64,000 bases of DNA from Tieghemiomyces parasiticus (GCA_027575765.1 JANBPT010000080.1:1-64000), one strand, 5' to 3'. Shown: positions 21,873-33,005, numbered from the stretch's first letter. Program-made: numbers and translations. Notes: generated by a model from the sequence alone, not told the origin.

Positions 21873-23828
21873 TTACCAACCCGCGGCCACGGGTTGGCCG
21901 TCAGGGATGGCGGCATCGAGGCTGGTGCGCACCTCAACGGCCAGTTTGCGAAAGATGGGCCAGTAGAACCCGAGATTGTAAAGCAAATCGGTCATTTCCA
22001 AGACCACGGCGCGGTAGTCGATCCGGGGACCCAGAACAGGTGGCGGCCGGGCGGCCTTGTGTTCGCGGATGTAGACGTAGACCATGTAGAACAGGAACGT
22101 GCCCTGGGCCAGTCCCATCCGCCGCGGGGAGATGAGATGGTAGAGAGGGAGTATTTGCAGCCGGAACCGCTCTGCCACCTCGAGGCTGAGACGGTTCACG
22201 TCGAGGAGCGCACTCAGATCCGGTCGGTCTTTGAGCTGCTGGATCCGGGCAGCTAGGTTCTCCTCAAACTCGGTCGTGCCGCGGCCGTCAACGGGGACCG
22301 ACCGGTGCACCTCGTTGGGGTCGGGTAAAAGGCCGTCCAGGGGCTTGATCCGGAAGGCCAGGGGGTGGTCAAGGTATATCATCATGTAGGCCGAGTAGTA
22401 CATGGTGTGCACCTGCAGGAGCTGGGTCAGAACGTGTGGGGACTCAGCCGCCATGACGTGGGCCTCGTCGGGCGTGGGCAGGGAAAAGGGTGGTTGTAAG
22501 CCGGCATACCAGTCGTCCATACGCCGGGCCAGGTGGCGAATCTCGCCTACCGGATCCTGCAGGGTTCGCATGTACCGTCGACGGATGAAGTGCGAGATAT
22601 CAATCAGGTGGGTGGTCAGCTCACGGACCTCGGGACAAGTCAGCATGCAGCACATGACGGATGGGATCACGACCGGGATTTGGTCCCAGCTACTGCCGCT
22701 CTCCATGCATGCGCGCATTAGGTGCTCCATGCGGGCAAAATCCACATAGGGGAGCTCGGGCTGTGCCCCGGTAGGATGCTCGATTGGGGTGAGGTGATAC
22801 ACGGAGAAGAGGGCCTTGCCGAACCGCAGCAGCCAGTATCCGCTGCGCTGGATCTCACGGTGGAGTGCGGCCAGTGGATCCGGGGTAGCGGCCTTGGTGT
22901 AGTCGTGCTGAAGCTGGGCGGCCATGGCGTCAACAAAGCCCGCGTAGGCGGCTGACTTGGCGCTATCACCGATACCCAGGTGGTAGGCCATGAGGTCATG
23001 CAATGGGAAAATGTCCGACGCGGTGGGTCGCGCCAGGGTGGTCTCGAGCTGGGCCTCGGCTGCCTCGAGGTACGGGGCGGAGACGCTGGCCACGTCCAAG
23101 TCAACCTCCCGGTGAAAATCAAGGGTGTAACGGATGCTGAGGACCAGTATGGTGTTGAGAGTGAGCGGGGTCACGCGCTGGCGCTGTAAATTGTACCAAA
23201 AATGTTCAAAGAAGACCTGGCCGCCCGAACGGTACCGCCGCGCGTAGTATCGGGAAATGACGTTGTGGAGGAGGTCGCGGTTATAGAGGATATCGTAGGC
23301 AGTGGTAAGAGAGGGCTGCGGACCCAGGGTTCGAATGCTCTGTAGTAGTGGTCGAAAACGCTCGAGGCCCCGGTGGCTGAGGGGCGGGTGGGTTTCGTTA
23401 GCGACGGAATCAGGCGCATCTGGAGAGAGGGCCCGCAGGAATGCATGGGTATTGGTGTCCAAGCCTGCCGTCGGCAGGAGACCCGCGGCACTGGAGGGGG
23501 CGGAGGTGGCCGGTGAGCCCTGAAATGCGCCGCGTGGGGAGACGGGTAGACCGTCCTGGGCGTGGGCCCGGGCGGGGTAAGTCGGTGGCGAGACGGTCCG
23601 AACGGTACGATGGTTGAGAGAGGTGGTGGTCTGGATTAGAACATTGAAGCCCGGGTTGACCTGGGCCACCTTGATGGTTTTCAGGGTCGATTGGTAGGCT
23701 GGGCTGTAATGGCAGAGGTGGCCCTTTCGCCAACAGCCCGCACAAGGCCGCTGATTGTCACATTTGATCTTCTTTTCGGTGCATCGGTCACAGGCCCGCC
23801 GAAGCTTCGGGCCGGCCGCCTGGAACAT
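21873..23828 (-). CDS. Zn(II)2Cys6 fungal transcription factor
   Basis: A 651-residue single-exon regulator. The DNA-binding zinc cluster is at the very N-terminus: Cys 13, 16, 23, 29, 32 and 39 with the spacing C-X2-C-X6-C-X5-C-X2-C-X6-C (core ACDRCTEKKIKCDNQRPC). A linker follows, then the middle homology (fungal_trans-like) region from about residue 165 to 420: a helical repeat containing LLQSIRTLGPQP, VISRYYARRYRSGGQVFFEH and LILSIRYTLDF-like helices. The rest is helical to the end without other motifs. Such proteins bind CGG triplets as dimers. The target pathway cannot be read from the neighbours, which are unrelated housekeeping genes. No frameshift or missing cysteine is seen. Confidence 0.93.
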   Translation of the reverse strand: MFQAAGPKLRRACDRCTEKKIKCDNQRPCAGCWRKGHLCHYSPAYQSTLKTIKVAQVNPGFNVLIQTTTSLNHRTVRTVSPPTYPARAHAQDGLPVSPRGAFQGSPATSAPSSAAGLLPTAGLDTNTHAFLRALSPDAPDSVANETHPPLSHRGLERFRPLLQSIRTLGPQPSLTTAYDILYNRDLLHNVISRYYARRYRSGGQVFFEHFWYNLQRQRVTPLTLNTILVLSIRYTLDFHREVDLDVASVSAPYLEAAEAQLETTLARPTASDIFPLHDLMAYHLGIGDSAKSAAYAGFVDAMAAQLQHDYTKAATPDPLAALHREIQRSGYWLLRFGKALFSVYHLTPIEHPTGAQPELPYVDFARMEHLMRACMESGSSWDQIPVVIPSVMCCMLTCPEVRELTTHLIDISHFIRRRYMRTLQDPVGEIRHLARRMDDWYAGLQPPFSLPTPDEAHVMAAESPHVLTQLLQVHTMYYSAYMMIYLDHPLAFRIKPLDGLLPDPNEVHRSVPVDGRGTTEFEENLAARIQQLKDRPDLSALLDVNRLSLEVAERFRLQILPLYHLISPRRMGLAQGTFLFYMVYVYIREHKAARPPPVLGPRIDYRAVVLEMTDLLYNLGFYWPIFRKLAVEVRTSLDAAIPDGQPVAAGW

Positions 23829-26800
23829 GGGAGCTGGCGGGGGACGGTGAAAGGGCTACGGGATGCCCGTAAGGTCGACCGGGAAGGAGGAGGCTAAACA
23901 AGGAGGGAGGGGGTGGCATATAAGGTGGGATTGTTACCCAAGCTAACGACAGGCGTAGAAATAGTGGGGAGAATGGCCCGTGGGTGGCTAAACCCCTCAC
24001 TAAGGGTTACAAATAAACGCCGGGTGCCTGGGGACGGTTTCCAGTATCAGAAAATGAGAGCGCCGACCAAAGGAGCATCTGTATCGTGGGGGAAAAGGCC
24101 CCGACAACGTGGATAGGCGTTATAAAAAAAACAGGCGTCAAGGGAAAAGGAATGACGGGAGTGGCTGGCCACGTGGTGAGCTTTACTGTTGTGGCGAGGA
24201 CAGTGGGCTGGGACGGGCTACCAACGCAACCAAGGGCCGGGAGAAACGGCAGCGAGGAGGGTAGACGAGGCGATAGCAAGCACAATCAGAGCCGCGTGGC
24301 GGTGGTAGGAAAGGGGCGTTGCGTAGGACGTGGATAGGTAGCAGGTAGGGGCGCACAATGATGGCGATGAACTGGGCGGTGCAACAATGGGTGCGCAAGG
24401 TTTAGCGGGCTAGGCCGGGGACAGGATGTTGTGTTATACAAAGGGGGTGTGATTGTTGACGACCGAGAGCAGAGCGGGACGATGGTTACGCATGGGGTGT
24501 ATTGAAACGTGTACCCGTGGCAGCTGCGTCCAAAAGGCTGGATGTGTGGGGGAGGGACAAGGACGTGGTGGACCGGGGAGCGTAACGAGTCGATGGGCGA
24601 CTGGTTACGGCGGTGGAAATTGGCAACGACCAATAACAAACACGGGGCGAAGAGTCGGGCGAACCTGGCCAGGGTAGGAGAACGGGCTATTTATACTACG
24701 CATACCCTTGCGTTGAACAGGGGATCATCACCCTGCTCGCCTTCCACGATGTGCCCCAAGCGGGTTGGCGGCAGCTGGGCCGAACCGGTGGTTGGCCCCG
24801 AAATTGCCCGAAACGGAAAGCGTCGACCACACAGATTGGCCCGGCTGCACGCGCTCCCACTCCTAAGGTTTGCTGAGGATTATCGCCCACCCCTCGAATT
24901 GGCTCTCGGCACTCCCATCGCAATGGGAAAGAGAGCCCCGTGGACGGCAGGCTGCGAGCGTTGGCGACAGCCCCCTCCCCCACCTGGCCTAGCACATACC
25001 CATTTTGCAACGGGCAATCGATCTGGTGGGGATTGGGGCGCAAGGCGGCCGACGAGTGGGTGCTACGGTGCTAAATGGCGCAAACCATGTCGCGTCTGAA
25101 CCTGGTCGGTACGGGCCTGGCGTGATTAGCCAACCGTCGACCATCCCGCTAAGCGAACCACATCGTGGCAACCCCTCCTCACCCCCAACGTTCCGGGCAT
25201 TGGTCGGCTGAGGCACAGCGCCGAATGGGCAACCAGCGGAGGATCAGGAGGAAGCACCAACGCAAGTGACACCCAAGGATGGAAATGCAGGGGGGGGGGT
25301 CTTGAAAAAAGAAACACCCGGCTCATAGGGCCGGTGCATGGTGCTGTAGTGTTTAAGCGTGAGTGAGCATGAAGGGAGGCAGTGCGGAGCGGCCTGGAGG
25401 CTTTTAGTCAACGCATGCCCGCGCTGGAGCCGTTATGGGTGCATGCCTGCACGAGGCCCACCATGCATACCATGTAAGGTCAAAAGCCGTAGCTGAGACG
25501 GTAGGTTGGCGCACAGGCCGTAGCAGAGAGACTACGCATCGAGGGAGGAGCCGGGCTCGGCCAACCGGCCGAAGTAACTTGGTGGGCCCAATGCGCTTGG
25601 AACCTGAAGCATGCCCCTCATGCAGGGAGTCTTCATAGGCATACAGTCGGGAAAGGGGGAGGGCGGAGGGGATGCCAGGCCGAGCTTCGTCTATGGGCTT
25701 TGGCCGGTGCACCATGGCCCGCAACCAGCTGCTCCAACGAAACCTGATCCCCACGCCTCACATGATCGAGTGGGGCAGGATGGCGAATACTATAAAGCAA
25801 CATCGAACCCGGCCGACGACCTCTGCCATTAAAACGCGGCCGACTGTGCCCGCTTTGGACACCTGCAAACGCGGCGACCGGCCCGATACTGAGTCCTCGA
25901 AAGCTGGGTGGCCATCCCTTCCGTATCCGCCGTCCTTGCTACTGCTTGGCCTCAGCTCATCCTGGTTCGCATGCTCTAATTTGGCACGTGGGACCACAAT
26001 GGGGTGTCCGCTTCGATTGGGAGGCCCACGTTGACCCGTGAGGCTCCGGTAGCCTCGTTCCATATCGGACGTATCGCGGTTCTGCGACCTCCCTCGCCCC
26101 TACCAACCAGACACGGCCATATCCCTGGTTGAAATCGGTACTGTACCGCCATCTATAGACACTTCACTGCCCAGCAATCTTTTTCCTTAAAAGGTCTTGG
26201 AAGCTCCGTGGTGGGATGGCGGCAGTGGGCGCATTGGCACTGGCACGGGTGGAATGCCTGCAAACAACTAGCTACCACTCGGCACCTCAACCAATTTGAA
26301 CTGTGCCGCATGGTAGACGTACCAATTGACACGCCCCTGATATTAATATACGCCGGGTGCTTGGTCAAGGCAGACCAGCTTGCTTCCTCTTCACATACGT
26401 GGTCAATTGTGGGACACTGACGGGCGTCGTCCGAACTAATACCAGGATGCACAGGGCCGGCTAAGCCAGTGGGCCGTATCGGGCGAACGTAGTCACCTAG
26501 AGAGGGCGGAAACACAGCAGTGACGTGCTCCGATCAACGCACGTAGCCCAGCACCTCCATCAACCTCCTCTCTCTCCCCTTTTCTCGCGCTACAATCACA
26601 GCCGCAGCCACAATAGCGGTAAGCAAGCTGGTCCTGATGAGTGCCCCCCTCCGCAACAATGGCCCTTACCATTCCTCCTGATGTGGGCCGTGAGACCCGC
26701 CGCTATTCTTAGTACACCCGGATATCCACCGGGTAAGATCCCGTTGGTGGAGAAATCGACTGTGCGAGGGTACCTATTTTTATAGTCGTTATTTTCCTGC

Positions 26801-27120
26801 CAGCCCAGGAAGAGGCCATGACGCTCCCGTTGTGCTGTCCCTCACCAGCCAGCGGCATATAGAGCTTCGGAGCAAGGGGAGGGAACTTGTAATGGACTTC
26901 AAGATTGACGGAACCGCCCATGAAACCGAGTGTGTCCCTTTATTTATTTTTTGGCGACTCGGTAGACGGACTGAACGCCGATACACCCACTCGAACTGTC
27001 ACTTACGTGCATGACGATTGGCTGTTACCGGCGCACAGGGAAATCGTCACACTGTTGTGAATGACGCCGCTCTTGAGCCGCCGAACTGTTACGCGTGTGC
27101 ACGCCATTCCTCCCTCCTAG

Positions 27121-27150
27121 CCGTTTCGCCCGAATATAATCGCGAAACGG
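27121..27150. repeat. Perfect 9-base inverted repeat with 12-base loop
   Basis: CCGTTTCGC (27121-27129) and GCGAAACGG (27142-27150) are exact reverse complements separated by an AT-rich 12-base loop. It could form a hairpin in DNA or RNA or be a dimeric protein-binding site; nothing nearby decides between these. Confidence 0.5.
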
Positions 27151-27367
27151 ACTCGCTATTTTCCCTACCCATGCCTTCGTTCATGGCGCCCAATAGGTAA
27201 GGCATCAAAGCTAAGGCAGGATATCCACGACAAATCGACCGTGCCTCGCGCGCTCCAGTGCACAGCTGGATGGTCGAACGGCAGACATACCCTGTCGTTA
27301 CCCTGGCCTGCTCTCACTGTAACTAGCTATGCCGCTGTCAAGGTTCGACCCGGTATGTGGAACGTAA

Positions 27368-27391
27368 TTATATATATATATATCTATATAT
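27368..27391. repeat. (TA)n microsatellite
   Basis: Alternating TA with one C interruption, inside the gene-poor stretch. A similar tract lies at 42688-42711. Confidence 0.8.
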
Positions 27392-28665
27392 GACACAAAT
27401 ATCCCAACATTGATTACATCTGTACGGCCCTTGCGGGCGATCCCATCTATGTGGCGTAGCAGGATATTCCTTGGGGCCCAGCTCAGACGCCTTTGGCACT
27501 TGTTCCCACTGTTAGCTCTCCCCTTCCTTTTATCACGTAGCGAGTATTGATCGACCTTGTTTCATCGATCCATCCTTCGGGATCCAGCCATATTAGGCTA
27601 TTAGTCATGACGGTGGCATGTACGGCAAAGCATGTTTAATTCTACCTACCACACCCCATGTATCCAACTTCTACCGCGTCGTTCCGGTTTTGAGCATCAA
27701 GCTGAATCTCGGTTGCTGGGGCTCTTGCCATAACAATTTCTTACTAGGTTGGTATGATTGACGGCGGTTGCAGGATTGGTGAACGATGGTTACCACTAAC
27801 CGGATCCATTATGGCTGGTATTTGAGTGTAAGCAAATTAATTTACCTCAATTGTTAATAAAGCATGGCTCGACTTGAAACTAGAAAGGGGAAAGGGTAGA
27901 ATGTAAATATAGAGAGAGTTGAAGAAAAGGGTTGCTACAAAAGTTAGTGGTGTGCTACGAAATACTGACCGTTATTGCCTGCACGACAATTTATTTTAGA
28001 AATCTCGGCACGTAGTAAAGGGGGGCCATCTAGCCTGTTTGCGACAATATGAGGAAAAGAGAAAAACGGAGAAAATGAAAAAAGAGGAAATATAGGGGAA
28101 AAAGGGCGGTCTGCAAGGCCGACCGGCCCTATATTGGAATGGTTGTCGTTGGTCAATAAAGGTGGTATCGCCACAAGGGGGACACCGACCCAATACAGGA
28201 GGGGTATAGACGATAGAATGGAGGAGGAAGCCGGATGGGCTAGGGGTTTCCGAAGGTGTAAATATTTTAGGTTTTCTTGGAGGGATTCGAAGTGGAGGTA
28301 AAAGGATGTGAAAACAAGGGCGGCGAGCGAAGGGACTGATGACACAGGTCAGAGGGATATGGGAGTAAAGGAAAGGGCGAAAGGAGCCCGTGAAGCCAGG
28401 GCCTTCGATTATTCTGAAAAAGGACATCAGTGATGACCGTACCCCGCCAAAGTCGGCCTCCTTTTACAGAGGAGAATATGTGGAAAATGGCGAGTGAACT
28501 GACCAATGGGAGCAAGGGCTCGAAAGAAGTGGTCGCAGTACAACCCCTCCCTTTTCCCTCTCTGCTCATTGGAGGGGGGGTCTCTGGCCCTGTCGGAGGT
28601 GGGGGCCACCCTGTGGCTTGGTTCCGGCTGGGTCGGTATGGGGGACAGGCCCCCCCCCACGCACT

Positions 28666-28684
28666 CACCACCACCACCACCACA
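28666..28684. repeat. (CAC)n trinucleotide repeat
   Basis: About six CAC units following a poly-C run; no reading frame with features runs through it. Confidence 0.75.
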
Positions 28685-29497
28685 TTACCTCTCATGCGAT
28701 AGAAAGTCGGGCGGAAACGGCGGGCGTAATTATACGCGCCACAGCGGTAGTATCAGTTCCGATATATTAGCGGTTAGCAAGGTACCGCGTTCGATAAGTT
28801 GATTGGCGGATTGGTAACTTATCTGCGGTTAAGCAAGGTGCGAAGTGAGGAGGCAGGCCCATGGGGGAGGAGTGTTCTTCCTGTGAAACTGCCGTGGCGC
28901 ACAGGTGGCTCGACCAGATCTCTCGTCAGCGGTGGCTCGGGGCCCATAGAACGTTCCTCTCCATTATACCAGCCGAGAAGTCGTCGTATATCGTCTCTCG
29001 TCTTTTTCTTCGGCACCTGTGCAACCGCAACGGGGTCATACGACCCGATCCCGGTGTGAGGGACCAAGGGGACAAGAAGCGAAAGTTCTCTGGCCCGCGT
29101 ATTCTATAATTCTAATTATCATTTGGGCCCTCCAATAGTTTTACATCAGCGTAGCCGTGCTGGGCTTGCGGCAGCTTGGTACTGTCGCGCCAACCATGTC
29201 CATACGAGCCGCCCATGGGATGCTTCCTGGTCGCTTACTGCCGGGTCGAGCCTTGTGCACGCTAGGAGCCGTTTCCCACTGTATTATATAAAGGTGGGGG
29301 GAGACGGTTCAGATTGATGTGTCGCATCCATACGCCTTGCTCTTTTTTATATGTGACATTGTCTCTTGTTCAGCCACCTATATCCCTCTTTTATCGCCAT
29401 TACGGCTGCCTTCGTGAATCCCTTCTCGTTCATCTGAGTAGTGGTTCTCATACATCCATTGACCAGCCTGCTTGCGCCCCACGCCCCCCCGTCTGTA

Positions 29498-30499
29498 ATG
29501 ACCACTCGAACCCTTTGGTTGCCGCTGTTCCTGGGCCTCGCTGCCTTAGCGCTGGTCTGCCGCACGGGTCTAGCGGCCCCATCCAATGATAGGAAATCGG
29601 TCCAGGGCCCCGTCTTATCTACCTCTAAACCGACCTGGTTCCAACCGGCCTCCGAGGTTGTAAACAGGTATAAGGCCTACAATGTCAAGGAGGCCGAGGT
29701 TGCCCTCCAAGCCGATATGTCAGTTTTCGCTGCCAAGTTGAATGAGCCTATATCATATAACGCTGCCAAAAAGATCCTCGACTATCCCGCCCACATGATC
29801 GCTGACCGATATGGCGATGTTAAGGTACTCGAACAGGCCTATAATTCCATGACAACCCAGCTGGAGAGCGCTCTACCAGGGGTTTTGAAGCTGCTAGAGG
29901 ACATGCATCCCGACCGCATGACCGACGAGCAAGTATACCGCCTTAAGCACTTGTTTTCACAAAATCCCTATGGCGTGAAGGTTGTCCAAGGTTGGTATGA
30001 GGATATAAAACACCTCTACTATACCCATGCAAACCTCCTGGGCCTGCTCGACCTGTACAGATTCACCATGAATACCTATTTACCCGAGGTGGCCCTACCC
30101 TATTACTTCAGAATAGCTATTTTCAAGGGCTTCTACCAGATGGAGAACGCTAAACTGGTCCAGGAGGAGCTCATGAAGTGGTTTGCCAACGACCCCAGCG
30201 GTACCAGACGGGCATCTGAATACGTATCGATGTCACCGACGACGAAGACCGGTCGGAACGCTTTTACCGCTGTCAATTCCTTCAATGCGGAATCCATCGA
30301 AAATACCGCGTTTTATCTCGGAATTTATGTTGCCCTCAACGACATGTATCTCACGGACAAGGGACTTGCCAACATGTATGATTCATTTAGAAACCGTTAC
30401 CACATGACCGAAAAGTTGGCTCGCCTGCTCAAGGCACTCAAAGAGAACACATTCGGAGATATCATGTCAGACTCCGGATCTCGAGTACAGCCGCAGTGA
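29498..30499 (+). CDS. Secreted protein of unknown family (paralogue 1)
   Basis: A 333-residue single-exon protein with a clear signal peptide: MTTRTL, then a Leu/Ala core (about 7-20) and a likely cleavage near GLAAP. The frame is open to 29441 but this ATG gives the canonical signal sequence. The mature part has no cysteine and looks almost wholly helical (for example VKVLEQAYNSMTTQLESALP and GLLDLYRFTMNTYL), with no membrane span or known catalytic motif. No family was recognised. It shares layout with the secreted gene at 31795: a W-F/L-x-P-A motif after a Ser/Thr/Pro linker, an A-L/V-P-G turn 81-86 residues later, and an LL-x-LL...Y helix exactly 60 residues after that. A role at the cell surface or as an effector is a guess from secretion alone. 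Confidence 0.8.
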   Translation: MTTRTLWLPLFLGLAALALVCRTGLAAPSNDRKSVQGPVLSTSKPTWFQPASEVVNRYKAYNVKEAEVALQADMSVFAAKLNEPISYNAAKKILDYPAHMIADRYGDVKVLEQAYNSMTTQLESALPGVLKLLEDMHPDRMTDEQVYRLKHLFSQNPYGVKVVQGWYEDIKHLYYTHANLLGLLDLYRFTMNTYLPEVALPYYFRIAIFKGFYQMENAKLVQEELMKWFANDPSGTRRASEYVSMSPTTKTGRNAFTAVNSFNAESIENTAFYLGIYVALNDMYLTDKGLANMYDSFRNRYHMTEKLARLLKALKENTFGDIMSDSGSRVQPQ

Positions 30500-31794
30500 A
30501 TCGCTGTGGTCACCATCACCAACCCCACTGATTAAGTGAGGTACGGCTAAGCCTCGGGGCTAATTCCTGCACTCGTTCTAATCGGGAATTAGCCCTTCCT
30601 GATTACGTGCTTTTTCCTTTTTCTATTTACTGACCCAAAGTTGTTCTATTTTTTCAGCGGATGCCTCCGGCACCGCCTTAGTTAACCTTCACTAGTCGGG
30701 CTTTTAATGGTAGTCTCGCATATATAAGTACCGGCCTTAGTCTATCCAATAAACGAGAGTAACCACCTATTAAGCTTTGACTTCTACTTGTTTACTCACC
30801 TCGGGCCACCCGCGGCCCCAATATACTGTACCTCCCAATCCTCATTACTACACTCGCTTGCTCTTCCTCCCTCCCTTCATCTACCTTATCCAATCACCTG
30901 CTGATGTCCTTCGGCCGTACACGCCAGTAGTCTAAGCTATAAAGCAACATTATAATTCACTTAACGGCTGGATAATGAGGTTGACCACCGGCTCGTACGC
31001 ACTCTATCTACCCGTATCTGGCCACCCACGGCCAGAAGTACTTGTCGGGTAATGATAAAAACAACAGCAACGAGGAAATTATTATCACGACAACGTTATC
31101 ACCACCAAAAAAATCAATGATGTGGCCATCGCTCGCTAGAGGCACCCTGGCCACCAGGGGTTGTGGCGCACGCTGGTACCACCATGTGGCCTATGGACTC
31201 TAGGCTCCCCTGCGTTAGCTAGGTGGACAAGATGTACTAGTGTATGATCGTGGTACCGGACGACTTTACATCTTACTCGATGGTCCTTCCGCCTCCACCT
31301 GCTAGTTGGCCGGTGCTGTCCTTGGTGGCTTAGTAGCACAAGAGGCCACACTGTCTGTACACGCCGCTCTCCCTCTCCGTTTTGGGGCCTGTCCATTTAA
31401 CGATGAGACGCCTACGGGAAAGGGAAGGAAAGAGGGAGGCGGGCGCTGCCAACGCGAAACATCGTGTTCGTCACAAGAGCATCCGTTGAAGGTGGGACCA
31501 GTTGGGAGACCGTGTCACCATAAGGCAGCCCTCACCCTCTTTGCTTTAAATATGATGTACCCTATTTGAGCTTAACTGGCGGCCACTAGTGAGGCGTAAG
31601 CCCAAGGTGGCAACATAGGATTGAGCAAGCGTAGAGGTGGTAATGGTTTGCGTTACCGTATAAGTACCGGTCATGTCCTCCCGTCGTCAGTGTCACTATA
31701 ATTTCGCGTTCTCTTCACACACTCACCCAGTCCTAAGGCTTTACTTTCCTCTCATAATCACTTTGTAGTCGTTTACGCCTCCGCGTTATACAAC
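30500..31794. other. Intergenic region between the two secreted genes
   Basis: About 1.3 kb. A possible LTR-like unit lies at 30537-30798, containing TATATAAG and AATAAA. The rest shows only short frames (for example 31136-31396 minus and 31306-31569 plus) with no features. The last 100 bases before the second gene are T/C-rich, like other leaders here. Confidence 0.45.
30537..30798 (+). repeat. Possible LTR fragment or 3' UTR/promoter composite
   Basis: The segment begins TGAGGTACGG and ends TTTACTCA, giving TG...CA ends with a four-base inverted terminus (TGAG/CTCA). TATATAAG starts at 30721 and AATAAA at 30748-30753, the same 26-30 base spacing as three places in the first 1.6 kb. No target duplication or internal domain was found. 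The AATAAA could instead be the ordinary poly(A) signal of the upstream secreted gene. Confidence 0.25.
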
Positions 31795-32814
31795 ATGTCT
31801 GCTCCGTTCTACCGGTGGTGGCGATTGACCTGTTCACTATGGTTTCTAATTGCCTGTTATCGTATGATAGCTGCGCAACCTATGCCCGCCACGTCAGCCA
31901 ACCAACCCGGCACGTCGAGTTCGCAGCAACCGGACCAGTTACCCAACTGGCTTAAACCAGCTGAGAGCTTCAACGTCGACTTCGCCGACCTCGCCGACTA
32001 CGGAATTGACTCTAAGCACGAGCGCATGATGACTGACCTCCATGAACTAATTGGTAACCCTGACCCCTTGGATCCGACTTTCTACAATACCATCCAAGCT
32101 GTCAAAAACTATTTTAGCGAGCAAATCACTCAACTGTCCGGGAAAATCGAAAACTGCACCGAGGCCGAGAAGGCCATCTTCGAAGCAATGAATGCAGCTG
32201 TACCGGGGTTGTCAACCCAACTAGCTAGTATCCCGGATGGTAGTTCGCTTGAGGAATACTTGGATCTCGTCAGGGGCAATATCGAAACCAACTCACATCT
32301 CAATGCGGCGTTACATGACCACCGTCGGACCGTGAATACCTTCGCCAAAAACCGAACCTTGTTATTGTTTCTATTGAGCATGTACCTGGATCAGCTCATT
32401 ACCAATTTCGGCAACGAACTTAAGCGTCTGCTCGCAAGGAGTAGCCTAGACGACACGGCGTGTGGGACCTTTGGTGAGAATTCTGATAACCAGGCCCACA
32501 GGCTTCTCATGGACCGCCCTCTCGGAGATTGTGCCATTCAAGATAGCTACCTGCCAATGACCTATTCTGAGGACCAGCGGAAGTATTTGGCGGCCGCCAA
32601 TGACCAATACCTGGTAAACCAAGCTGCACTGAACCCCGTGCGGGAAGTCCTCAATGAATTGGACGGCATAACTACCGAGACCAATTCCATTATCGAACAG
32701 TTCCGAGATTCTGGCTTCGCCATTGGACTGTTGGACGTCGTTCTCCAGTGGAAAGCGGGGGAATTAATGGGCGGTGACCTTGAGGAGCTGCGTTCAATGT
32801 GGAACATGGAATGA
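31795..32814 (+). CDS. Secreted protein of unknown family (paralogue 2)
   Basis: A 339-residue intronless protein starting at the first ATG of the frame. The N-terminus is a signal peptide: basic MSAPFYRWWRLT, hydrophobic CSLWFLIACY, likely cleavage near MIAAQ. A Ser/Gln/Pro linker leads to NWLKPAESF, then mainly amphipathic helices (KNYFSEQITQLSGKIENC, LLLFLLSMYLDQLITNFGNEL, DGITTETNSIIEQFRD). Unlike paralogue 1 it has three cysteines in the mature part (CTEAE, TACGTF, GDCAI) and possible N-glycosylation at NCT and NRT. Family unknown. Spacing of shared motifs with the gene at 29498 suggests an old tandem duplication with strong divergence, not proven without alignment. AATAAA at 33006-33011 suits its 3' end. 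Confidence 0.8.
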   Translation: MSAPFYRWWRLTCSLWFLIACYRMIAAQPMPATSANQPGTSSSQQPDQLPNWLKPAESFNVDFADLADYGIDSKHERMMTDLHELIGNPDPLDPTFYNTIQAVKNYFSEQITQLSGKIENCTEAEKAIFEAMNAAVPGLSTQLASIPDGSSLEEYLDLVRGNIETNSHLNAALHDHRRTVNTFAKNRTLLLFLLSMYLDQLITNFGNELKRLLARSSLDDTACGTFGENSDNQAHRLLMDRPLGDCAIQDSYLPMTYSEDQRKYLAAANDQYLVNQAALNPVREVLNELDGITTETNSIIEQFRDSGFAIGLLDVVLQWKAGELMGGDLEELRSMWNME

Positions 32815-33005
32815 AGACGGACCGGTAGGTGGAGAACTGGTTGTCAGATAACCCTGCGGTAGCGGGAGAAAGCCGTATATATAAATTATTGGTAGTGAAC
32901 AGATTATGGCGCCCTTCAATGGGACGTTGGGGTCCAAGTATGAGATATGGAAAGCTTGGCAATGAGAGGAGCAACGTTCAGCGCCAGATACTAACATTCA
33001 ACGGG

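Larger units (their letters stand above)
23829..29497. other. 5.7 kb gap without a convincing gene
   Basis: This is the longest unexplained stretch. Open frames reach 196 codons (24509-25099) but start without ATG, overlap equally open frames on the other strand and show no motif. A plus-strand set of exon-like pieces at about 26640-27060 is described under findings. Visible sequence features: a (TA)n tract near 27368-27391, a (CAC)n tract near 28666-28684, poly-G/C runs, and a perfect 9-base inverted repeat (27121-27150). It could contain rapidly evolving or decayed genes, or an RNA gene not recognised here. Confidence 0.45.

Noticed and set aside
24509..25099. 196-codon plus-strand open frame
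   Set aside because: No ATG at its start, no motif, Arg/Gly/Pro-rich translation typical of random GC-rich DNA, and overlapping frames open on the other strand.
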